From Rhizobium hidalgonense (lineage in GTDB: Bacteria; Pseudomonadota; Alphaproteobacteria; Rhizobiales; Rhizobiaceae), in assembly GCF_002914525.1 (NCBI RefSeq), contig NZ_LODW01000116.1:211426-275425 (forward strand): 64,000 nt of DNA. The letters are read 5' to 3'. The notes under the pieces were generated by a model. The model did not search any database. It was not told the DNA's origin and saw only the letters and a program-made list of their open reading frames with translations. Made by a program: the position numbers and the translations under genes. Shown piece after piece: positions 57,684 through 64,000 of the stretch. Position 1 is the stretch's first letter. Each line of letters starts with the position of its first letter.

Positions 57684-59606
57684 ATGAGATGGATCGCGGC
57701 AATATCGCTTTTTCTTGCCCTTGCGATCAATGCGCAAGCGCAGACGCCCGCCACGCCGGGGCAGCAGAAGATCGATGAGCTCATCCGATTGCTCCAGGAT
57801 CCCGAGGTGCAGTCCCTGCTCGAAGCTCGAAAATCTCAGCCTGCTTCGGCACCGCCCGAGGAAATGTTGTTTGCGTGGAAAGCCGCTATGCGAGCGCGCT
57901 TCGACGCGACGCTGGCTGCCCTTCCTCGCATACCGGCAGAGGTCGGGGCGGCCGCAGCCCGAACGAGACAAGACGCGCTCTCCGCAGGATATGCGCCTGT
58001 TTTCCTGATCCTGCTGTGCCTCCTGGCCGCGGGTGTGATCGCCGAGAGGCTCTATCTCCGGGCAAGGACCGGGGCCGGAACGTTGACGACCAAGCTTCTG
58101 TCCCTGGCAGTGTTCACCTTCTCGATGGGGCTGATCTTCTTTACGCTGCGATGGCCGCCACTCACCGAGGCGACTTTGATGCTCACCCTCGCCGGCATCA
58201 TCGCCTTTCGTGCAGCGGCGATCGCTATCGACTTCGCCGTCGCCCGCCCTGAAATCCGAAGACGGATCCGGCTCTTCCTGGGGGTGCTTTTCCTCGCGAT
58301 CGCGAGCGCCATGCTGGGAAAACCGATCGGCATCGATCCGGCCGTGTCCCGTGCCATCTCCTGGTGTTTCTCGCTCGTCCTCGTGATCCTTGCTATCGAA
58401 GGCGTGGTGTCGGGAGTGGCGATGAGCCTCAAGGCGAGATTGGCTATAGTCCTCTCCGTTCTGATCCTCTGGCTGCTATGGTCGATCGGCCTCACCGGGC
58501 TTTTCCTGATCGGCGTCTACCTGCTCCTTCTGCCGCCGCTGCTGAAGGTCGTCGGCAACGCCGCCGAGACTGCTAGTTCGGCCGAGCCGCGAAGCGTTCG
58601 GCAGGTCCTCTTTGTGCGCGGAAGCCGCGCGATCGTGCTTCTGCTTGCGGTGGCCTCGCTTGCTGCCGTCTCGAGAACGAGCACGACGTCCCTTATCGCA
58701 GGCAATCCCGCTGCGCAGGCAATCGCATATGGTCTCCTGAAGAGCGTAATTGTCCTCCTGCTCGCCGATCTCGTCTGGCACCTTTCAAGGGCATGGATCG
58801 ATCGGTTGCTGGCCTCGGCGCCTGAAGGTGTCGCGCCCTCCCCTGCCGAGAGCGCCCGGCGCGCGCGTGTGCGCACTCTGCTTCCGATCTTCCGCAACAT
58901 GTTGGCCGTATTGGTCGCCGTGATGGCGGCACTGATCGTTCTTGCACAGCTCGGCGTCGAAATCGGGCCGCTCATCGCCGGCGCCGGGATCTTCGGTGTA
59001 GCGCTGGGTTTCGGGTCACAGACCCTCGTCAAGGACGTCATCAGCGGCGTCTTCTATATGCTCGACGACGCCTTCAGGGTCGGCGAATATATCCAGAGCG
59101 GCAGCTATAAGGGTACGGTCGAAGGATTCAGTCTCCGCTCCGTCCGCCTTCGTCACCATCGCGGCCCAGTCTTTACCGTGCCTTTCGGCGCACTTGGCGC
59201 GGTGGAGAATATGAGCCGCGACTGGGTGATCGACAAGTTCAGGATATCGGTCGGATTCGACACCGACATCAACAAGGCGCGCAAGATCGCCAAGGCGATC
59301 GGCGCCGAACTGCAGGCAGATCCCGAGGTCGGCCCGATGTTCATAGAACCGCTCAAGATGAAGGGGGTCGAAGAATTTGGCGATTACGGCATCGTGCTGA
59401 GTTTCGCCATGACAACGGTCCCTGGTCAGCAGACCTACATCCGCCGCAAGGCCTATTTGATGATCCGGGAGGCATTTCAGGCCAACGGCATCGCATTCGC
59501 AACGCCGAGTGTGCAGATCGGAGGCGATGACAAAACCGCAGCAGCGGCCGCAATGCTTGCCACACGGGACCGCCAGGAAAGGAGCGCCACCGGGACGGAG
59601 GGCTGA
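57684..59606 (+). CDS. Large MscS family mechanosensitive channel
   Basis: 640 residues. Signal peptide (ending near NAQAQ), a periplasmic segment (about 20-100), about nine further membrane helices, and the MscS core at about 420-610. The pore helix has LIAGAGIFGVALGFGSQTLV and the beta domain has VGEYIQSGSYKGTVEGFSLR. This is the YbdG/MscM-like large type that opens under hypo-osmotic shock. AAGGA precedes the ATG. Last gene of the rightward series; a hairpin terminator follows at 59680. Confidence 0.9.
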   Translation: MRWIAAISLFLALAINAQAQTPATPGQQKIDELIRLLQDPEVQSLLEARKSQPASAPPEEMLFAWKAAMRARFDATLAALPRIPAEVGAAAARTRQDALSAGYAPVFLILLCLLAAGVIAERLYLRARTGAGTLTTKLLSLAVFTFSMGLIFFTLRWPPLTEATLMLTLAGIIAFRAAAIAIDFAVARPEIRRRIRLFLGVLFLAIASAMLGKPIGIDPAVSRAISWCFSLVLVILAIEGVVSGVAMSLKARLAIVLSVLILWLLWSIGLTGLFLIGVYLLLLPPLLKVVGNAAETASSAEPRSVRQVLFVRGSRAIVLLLAVASLAAVSRTSTTSLIAGNPAAQAIAYGLLKSVIVLLLADLVWHLSRAWIDRLLASAPEGVAPSPAESARRARVRTLLPIFRNMLAVLVAVMAALIVLAQLGVEIGPLIAGAGIFGVALGFGSQTLVKDVISGVFYMLDDAFRVGEYIQSGSYKGTVEGFSLRSVRLRHHRGPVFTVPFGALGAVENMSRDWVIDKFRISVGFDTDINKARKIAKAIGAELQADPEVGPMFIEPLKMKGVEEFGDYGIVLSFAMTTVPGQQTYIRRKAYLMIREAFQANGIAFATPSVQIGGDDKTAAAAAMLATRDRQERSATGTEG

Positions 59607-59679
59607 GGCCCACGGGACCAGGCGTGAAGTTTGTGGCTCCCGATCCGAAATTACGATTTTTGCGCCTAGAAACGCAAAA

Positions 59680-59698
59680 AGCCCGCACGAGGCGGGCT
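59680..59698. terminator. Hairpin terminator, tRNA-type flank
   Basis: AGCCCGC and GCGGGCT form a perfect 7-bp stem with an ACGAG loop, with A-run and T-rich flanks, usable in both directions. On the minus strand it follows directly the 3' end of a tRNA-fMet fragment (59706-59718), so it probably was the terminator of a tRNA-fMet gene. It also ends the MscS transcript. Confidence 0.7.
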
Positions 59699-59705
59699 AT
59701 TTGTT

Positions 59706-59718
59706 TGGTTGCGGGGGC
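59706..59718. repeat. 13-bp direct repeat equal to tRNA-fMet 3' end (left copy)
   Basis: TGGTTGCGGGGGC is identical to 63932-63944. On the minus strand it reads GCCCCCGCAACCA, the acceptor end plus CCA of tRNA-fMet. It separates the terminator at 59680 from an IS remnant, as expected for an attachment or insertion junction. Confidence 0.6.
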
Positions 59719-59740
59719 TCGCAACACCCGATTCCTGCGA

Positions 59741-59857
59741 TTAGTCGAACGCTATGTACCGAAATTGGCGGCGTAATTCCGATGCGATGAGATCCTGGGC
59801 CAACGCGATGTCGTGGCGCTGGCCGGGACTGGCGATCAGGCGGACCGGAAGACCAAG
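59741..59857 (-). pseudogene. IS5-type transposase fragment (C-terminal remnant)
   Basis: The minus strand encodes LGLPVRLIASPGQRHDIALA in part, ending at a TAA at 59741-59743. The G-L-P-x-R-x-x-x-x-P-G-Q-x-H-D pattern is characteristic of DDE transposases of the IS5 family (IS427/IS6501-like). Only about 38 codons remain; upstream the frame is broken. It is a remnant with no activity. Confidence 0.55.
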
Positions 59858-60031
59858 CAGAAGCGGTCATCGGCAGAACCCGCGAAAGTTGTCAGAAACT
59901 CTGTGGCGATCCAGCCGATATGATTGGGCCTGTATGCAACCATTGGCTCGCTCGCGGACCGTTGCTCAGCAATTGCGCTTACAACATCATGTGCAATGCG
60001 CTTGTCGTTACCATCGAGGGCCTCGGGCCAA
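59858..60031. other. Degenerate sequence without intact gene
   Basis: Between the IS5-type remnant and the membrane-protein gene. Several short frames cross it on both strands but none has a ribosome site or a recognisable product; probably decayed mobile or gene-fragment DNA. Confidence 0.4.
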
Positions 60032-60697
60032 CTAAGCGAATCCGAGACTCGCGATCCCAATTCCCCCCACCAGGATAAGGCTCGCGGCCCACACGATATC
60101 GAGATTGAACCAGCTTTGTGAGATGAACTTGGGTCCGAGCCATCGATAGACGGCAATGGCGATAACGCCGCCACTTACAATCATGGCGGCCGCGTGGACC
60201 ACGGAGACGGCGGTGGCGGTGATCAGATTACCAGTCATGAGCGTGGCAGCCGCTTGGTGTCCGACATCCGGTTCCCCGGCCAAGCACAGGCCCAGATAAA
60301 TCGGCACCAGCATCAGCCCGGCGCCATGCGCGATGGCAGCCGCGAAGGACCACAACGCCAGTTGCGCCGGCGGGATACGGGCAAGAACACGCGGGTGGCG
60401 CCGGTTGATCAAGAGATAGATTCCGGCTGCGATCACGATCAACCCGGCCGCGATGCGGATCTGTCGTTCCCAGACAATCAGCGTCAGCATCGCGCCGAAG
60501 GGCAGCAGGATGCCAATCATCGCCACAAAGTGGCCCATTGCCAAAAGGCCGAGCGCCCGGAACAATTCGCTGGCACGTCTGTCCAACAGTCCGGCCGAGA
60601 CGGCCAACGGCCAGCCCATGCCGGGGTTGACGCCGTGATAAATGCCGCTGGCGATGACGGCCAACCAGAGAGACCCGGCAGTCGTCCACTCGCTCAT
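60032..60697 (-). CDS. Membrane protein linked to methanethiol oxidase gene
   Basis: 221 residues with six to seven helices. Two similar blocks, GIYHGVNPGMGWPLAVSAGL and AIAHGAGLMLVPI, place His in helices, as in metal or small-solute transporters, but I do not recognise the family. It lies 24 bp after the SBP56 gene on the same strand, so the two form an operon and it may supply a metal or move a substrate for the oxidase. The ribosome site is weak. Confidence 0.65.
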   Translation of the reverse strand: MSEWTTAGSLWLAVIASGIYHGVNPGMGWPLAVSAGLLDRRASELFRALGLLAMGHFVAMIGILLPFGAMLTLIVWERQIRIAAGLIVIAAGIYLLINRRHPRVLARIPPAQLALWSFAAAIAHGAGLMLVPIYLGLCLAGEPDVGHQAAATLMTGNLITATAVSVVHAAAMIVSGGVIAIAVYRWLGPKFISQSWFNLDIVWAASLILVGGIGIASLGFA

Positions 60698-60721
60698 CGC
60701 TTCATTGACCCGAGCAGTCAG

Positions 60722-62122
60722 TTACACCGATGGATAGCAAAATGAATCCGTCGAGCAATCGCCGCCTTCCAGACGAATCTGGTGCGAGCGATACCCCTCG
60801 GGGAACTTGACATAAAAGTCCTTGTCCAGGGTGATCCCACCGTTCTCGCCGACACTGGCCTTGACCATGGCTGCCGGGATACCATCGGGATAGAACTGGT
60901 CGTCCCAGGTCGAATACAGGGAGTTGGTCCAGTAAACGCGTTTACCGTCGCGGCTGATCTCGACCATCTGCGGGCCGCCCCTGTAGTCGCGGCCGCCGGG
61001 ATGCTTGGTCTTGCGCGTGATGCCGCCAATATGGACGGACCCTGCAAGCTTAGGCTTCATAGGATCGGTGACGTCATATTGGCGCATCTCACCGGTCCCC
61101 CAGCAGGATACGTAGAGGAAGCGGTCATCGAGCGATAGGTCTATGTCGGTTACCAGCGGCGGGACCGCCTCGAAGCCCTGCAAAAGCGGGGGAAGGTCAT
61201 CTTTCGCAGCTGCCTCGGGCGGGATAGTCGCCGTCTTTTCGCAATGAAATTTGCCGTCCTCGCGCCACCATGTCCAGATTGATCCCTCAAGGTTTGTCGT
61301 GTCAACGACCACTCCAAGGAAACCGTATTCTTTTACCGGATCATGGGCGGGGCGGACTTCCAGTGCCATCTGGTGATTGACTCCCAGATCAATGGTCTGC
61401 ACGTTCCTGCGTTCGCGCAAATCCCAGAAATGCACCCGGTGTCCGTATTTGTTCGACAGGAGATCTTCCGGGACGATGCCCTTCTCGAACTGGGGCGGAA
61501 GTGCCCACTCGCTCGATACCATGTAGTCGCGTGGCAGGTTCCACCAGAAATCATACTGCTTGTCCTGTGGCCCACGATCGATCTCATAGCGCCCGATGAC
61601 ATCGAACGTCTCGCAATCCATGACAAAGATGCCGGGAGGTCCGTCGGTGCCCTCAGGGCCACCGCCCCCAAGCGTCGAGACATAAATACCTTCCGGACCG
61701 CAGTGAATCGTATGAGGCCTAGAATAGCCCGTCTTGGCAAACACTTCTTCTGGCTCGATGACCTTGTGGATTTTGGCTTTGGTCGGTCCGCCCTTGGTGT
61801 CTATTACGTAGATGCGCGAAGATCGAATACCGGGAATGATCAGAAACCGGCGCTCGAGAAACGGGTGACCGTTCAGCGGCGAAAGGGCCGAAGAGCACGC
61901 GTTCCAGCCGAAGTGGTGAAACTCGTCGCCCTTGTTTGGCATTATCACGCTATGGACGACCTTGCTGTAGTCCTTTGACTTCGGGTCTACGTCAACTATT
62001 GCTAATCCATCAGGCCGAGAGAAGTCGGGACTCAACATCAAAGTGTACGCAAAATTTTCGCCTGGCGCCTGCATTGCGAGCTTGGCAGTCGCGTGGAAAG
62101 TCCGGTCTGGCCGTACAGTCAT
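60722..62122 (-). CDS. Methanethiol oxidase / selenium-binding protein (SBP56 family)
   Basis: 466 residues, the usual size of SELENBP1/MtoX. The hallmark HFGWNACSS with the conserved Cys is at about 89-97; RPHTIHCGPEGIYVSTLGGG in part, DFWWNLPRD, HRVHFWDLRERR and FLYVSCWGTGEMRQYDV follow. The family oxidises methanethiol to H2S, formaldehyde and H2O2 with a metal cofactor. No Sec/Tat signal is visible, unlike some bacterial MtoX. GGGAGGA lies 5 bases before the ATG. SCO1 or MauG partners are not adjacent; a membrane protein gene is. Confidence 0.9.
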   Translation of the reverse strand: MTVRPDRTFHATAKLAMQAPGENFAYTLMLSPDFSRPDGLAIVDVDPKSKDYSKVVHSVIMPNKGDEFHHFGWNACSSALSPLNGHPFLERRFLIIPGIRSSRIYVIDTKGGPTKAKIHKVIEPEEVFAKTGYSRPHTIHCGPEGIYVSTLGGGGPEGTDGPPGIFVMDCETFDVIGRYEIDRGPQDKQYDFWWNLPRDYMVSSEWALPPQFEKGIVPEDLLSNKYGHRVHFWDLRERRNVQTIDLGVNHQMALEVRPAHDPVKEYGFLGVVVDTTNLEGSIWTWWREDGKFHCEKTATIPPEAAAKDDLPPLLQGFEAVPPLVTDIDLSLDDRFLYVSCWGTGEMRQYDVTDPMKPKLAGSVHIGGITRKTKHPGGRDYRGGPQMVEISRDGKRVYWTNSLYSTWDDQFYPDGIPAAMVKASVGENGGITLDKDFYVKFPEGYRSHQIRLEGGDCSTDSFCYPSV

Positions 62123-62401
62123 TGTCGTCCTCCCTTGGCGGGTTAAGCAGCCCGTCAGACAATCAGGGCACGCCCTGCGTTTGGACGCCCGCCGAAAACG
62201 TCGAGACGCTTTGTTGTTCGCACGCTATTTTCATCCGACTTTGAAGAATCTCACGGATTCTGGAGAACTACAATCTCGATTTGCACCGGAAGAGTGTAAG
62301 ACCGTATGTCCTTCTTCGTAGCTGAGGTGGCTCGCCCTACACTGGTCTTCCGAGGGTTGCTCGGATAGCCCGAGCCGATCCTCATCACAGGAGGACGAGC
62401 C
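62123..62401. other. Divergent spacer upstream of oxidase and IS110 genes
   Basis: About 280 bp with no gene. The right third (about 62310-62400) is probably the left end of the IS110 element, including AGGAGGACGAGCC just before the transposase. No inverted terminal repeats are seen, which is normal for IS110. Confidence 0.45.
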
Positions 62402-63517
62402 GTGGCACATTATAGAGAAGCTTTCGTCGGAATCGACGTTGCGAAGCTAAAGAATGCGATTGCTGTTGCCGAGTTCGGGAGAGACGGAGAGATCCGGTAT
62501 TTCGGTGAGGTTGAAGCATCAGATGTCAGCATGCGTCGCGTTATCCAGCGGATCGCTGCTAAGTTTGATCGTGTGCATTTCTGCTATGAGGCCGGCCCCA
62601 CGGGCTATGGCCTGTATAGGCTCATCAAGGCACTTGGCCATGAATGCATGGTTGTTGCTCCGTCCTTGATCCCTCGGAAGCCAGGCGACAGGGTGAAGAC
62701 GAACCGTCGCGATGCGGTCGCGCTCGCCCGGCTATTGAGGGCCGGCGAGCTCACCGCGGTCTGGATTCCCGACGAGGGTCATGAAGCAATGCGAGATCTC
62801 GTTCGCGCCCGAACTGCCGCCGTCGAGACATTGCGGGTCCATCGGCAACAGATCAGTGCCTTTATGCTCAAGCACGGGCGCATCTACCCACGCAAGAGAG
62901 GGTGGACCATGCGATACTTGATCTGGCTGCAAGAGCAGCACTTTGATCATCCAGCGCATCAGATAGCGCTACAGGAAATGGTCGATGCGGCGCGCGTCTC
63001 AAGGGAGCGTGTTGATCGACTGGAGAAGGTGATTGAAGAGTTCGTCCCGAATTGGTCTCTCGCACCGATTGTTCAGGCGCTACAGGCCTTGCGTGGCGTT
63101 GATCTGGTCGTTGCGGTGACATTTGCTACAGAGATCGGCGATGTCAGTCGATTTGAGAGCCCTCGTCAGTTGATGGGCTATCTAGGCCTGGTGCCTGGAG
63201 AACGGTCGACTGGAGAGACGACTAAAAGAGGCGGGATAACGAAAGCCGGAAACAGCCGCGTCCGGTCGCAGCTTGTTGAAAGCGCCTGGACTTACCGGTT
63301 CCCCCCGCGAATTGGCTCAAAGAAGCTTTACAAGCTGGAGAAGGTTTCATCGTCGGTCCGCGAGATCGCTTGGAAGGCACAAACTCGGCTCTCAGCACGG
63401 TATCGCTTGCTGACCTCGCGCGGAAAGAAATCCACCGTTGTTTGCACCGCGATTGCGCGCGAGCTCGCTGGCTTTATGTGGGCTGTTTCGAAGGAGGCAC
63501 TTCAGCCCAGACTCTAG
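62402..63517 (+). CDS. IS110 family transposase
   Basis: 371 residues, GTG start with AGGAGG upstream. The N-terminal RuvC-like DEDD domain has GIDVAKLKNAIAVA (first Asp), YEAGPTGYGLYRLI (Glu) and KTNRRDAVALARL (Asp-Asp). The C-terminal transposase_20 domain has LRGVDLVVAVTFATEIGDVS in part, LMGYLGLVPGE and GGITKAGNSRVR, carrying the catalytic Ser type residue region. The frame is intact. IS110 elements insert without terminal inverted repeats and can be guided by an RNA made from their own flanks. Confidence 0.92.
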   Translation: MAHYREAFVGIDVAKLKNAIAVAEFGRDGEIRYFGEVEASDVSMRRVIQRIAAKFDRVHFCYEAGPTGYGLYRLIKALGHECMVVAPSLIPRKPGDRVKTNRRDAVALARLLRAGELTAVWIPDEGHEAMRDLVRARTAAVETLRVHRQQISAFMLKHGRIYPRKRGWTMRYLIWLQEQHFDHPAHQIALQEMVDAARVSRERVDRLEKVIEEFVPNWSLAPIVQALQALRGVDLVVAVTFATEIGDVSRFESPRQLMGYLGLVPGERSTGETTKRGGITKAGNSRVRSQLVESAWTYRFPPRIGSKKLYKLEKVSSSVREIAWKAQTRLSARYRLLTSRGKKSTVVCTAIARELAGFMWAVSKEALQPRL

Positions 63518-63870
63518 TCACAACCCACTTCTCGCGCATTGGCGGGGGCGGGGCAACGGTAGGGGAACTTCCGTTCGCGCTTTGTGGCCGGTATGACCGA
63601 CGCCCGCAGTAAGACAGGAACAGCCCCGGACGCAAAATCGGGAATGCGGTATCCAACCCGCGTATCAGAGCTTGATCACCGACGTCCATCAGTTCCGCCT
63701 CCACCAATACGCGTTCATCGTAATCGGCCGATCATTCGAGCGGAGGCTATCTATGCGCAAATCATTGACAGCGGACATCAGAGCGCGAATTTCCCCGCAC
63801 CTTGGTCGATCAGGTGACGCTCGTGCCCGAGGCGTTTACCCAATGCTAGCCGTGTGCCAGGCCTTAAACG
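63518..63870. other. Sequence right of IS110 transposase
   Basis: About 350 bp with no supported gene. It includes the right non-coding flank of the IS110 element and a stretch up to the terminator at 63871. Short frames on both strands lack ribosome sites. Confidence 0.4.
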
Positions 63871-63905
63871 CAAGAAGGCCCTCCACGGTGGGAGGGGCTT
63901 TCTTG
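63871..63905 (-). terminator. Terminator downstream of tRNA-like sequence
   Basis: CAAGAAGGCCCTCCAC and GTGGGAGGGGCTTTCTTG pair over most of their length with bulges. It lies 28 bp past the 3' end of the minus-strand tRNA-like sequence, so it could end its transcript. Confidence 0.6.
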
Positions 63906-63931
63906 TTGATAATTATATAATTGGTAAATTC

Positions 63932-63944
63932 TGGTTGCGGGGGC
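63932..63944. repeat. 13-bp direct repeat equal to tRNA-fMet 3' end (right copy)
   Basis: TGGTTGCGGGGGC is identical to 59706-59718 and forms the acceptor end of the tRNA-like sequence. The two copies lie about 4.2 kb apart and bound the segment with the IS remnant, SBP56 and IS110 genes. Confidence 0.6.
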
Positions 63945-64000
63945 AGGATTTGAACCTGCGGCCTTCAGGTTATGGTGAGCTTTAGCGAACGACGAGCTAC
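63934..64000 (-). tRNA. tRNA-fMet-like sequence, partial, abnormal anticodon arm
   Basis: On the minus strand the 3' part is GCAGGTTCAAATCCTGC (T arm), then CCCCGCAACCA, exactly as in initiator tRNA. The D-arm segment GTAGCTCGTC is also present. Between them, the CAT anticodon is followed by AACCTGAAGG as usual, but the 5' side has about 11 extra bases and does not pair with CCTGA, so no standard anticodon stem forms. The 5' end is outside the window. This is either a decayed tRNA or a recombinant junction. Confidence 0.5.

Noticed and set aside
59754..60174. Short frames on both strands between the IS remnant and the membrane protein gene
   Set aside because: No ribosome sites, no recognisable products; the region looks decayed.

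Overview
The window looks like a GC-rich alphaproteobacterial replicon of the Rhizobium type. The main reasons are the duplicated exopolysaccharide (EPS) modules, the FixJ- and FixK-like regulators, FNR/FixK anaeroboxes, a Gcd-type glucose dehydrogenase, a cyclase with TolB-like and TPR domains, and an fMet-type tRNA. All assignments come from reading motifs and gene order; no database search was run.

Bases 1-20,000 hold a surface polysaccharide region. After the tail of a sugar-type ABC transporter ATPase, a leftward operon (6184 to 418) encodes a Crp/Fnr regulator, two GT4 glycosyltransferases, a Wzx-like flippase and a GH16 glycanase. A divergent rightward operon (6643 to 13141) encodes the initiating sugar transferase, a Wzz-like co-polymerase, a GT2 enzyme, a Wza/ExoF-like export protein and a Wzy-like polymerase: a nearly complete Wzx/Wzy pathway. 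GT8 and GT2 enzymes follow. The module 'crp - AT-rich spacer - sugar transferase - small membrane protein' then appears a second time (16101-18392). Both spacers carry a CRP-like palindrome 65-67 bp upstream of the transferase. The second transferase has lost the catalytic Glu of its Asp-Glu dyad plus about 24 residues. An acyltransferase closes the region.

Bases 20,200-46,000 are a periplasmic oxidation, ion-homeostasis and low-oxygen amino-acid region. It holds gcd, a class III cyclase fusion, DUF808, a lipoprotein hydrolase, a K+ channel and a Ca2+/H+ exchanger. It also holds a FixJ-like regulator with Glu in place of the phospho-acceptor Asp, and a four-gene operon of two PLP decarboxylases, a PotE-like antiporter and a binding protein. 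A CDF transporter, an APC antiporter, arcABC and a FixK-like regulator complete it. FNR/FixK-type boxes precede the decarboxylase operon, arcA, the fixK-like gene, the Ca2+/H+ exchanger and a small secreted protein. The layout suggests anaerobic ATP generation and pH homeostasis.

Bases 46,000-59,600 encode envelope and polyphosphate functions: a CYTH enzyme, a DUF2950/DUF3300 pair, a winged-helix-like/TolB/TPR protein, a YiaW/YiaV-like pair, a SulP transporter, PPK2, an AI-2E family protein, a 40-residue membrane protein and an MscS channel. A 15-bp element is shared by the promoter regions of the FixJ-like gene, the lipoprotein hydrolase and the YiaW/YiaV pair.

Bases 59,700-64,000 look like a small inserted segment. 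A 13-bp direct repeat equal to the 3' end of tRNA-fMet flanks an IS5-type remnant, a membrane protein, a methanethiol oxidase (SBP56) and an IS110 transposase. The tRNA-like sequence at the right edge has an abnormal anticodon arm.
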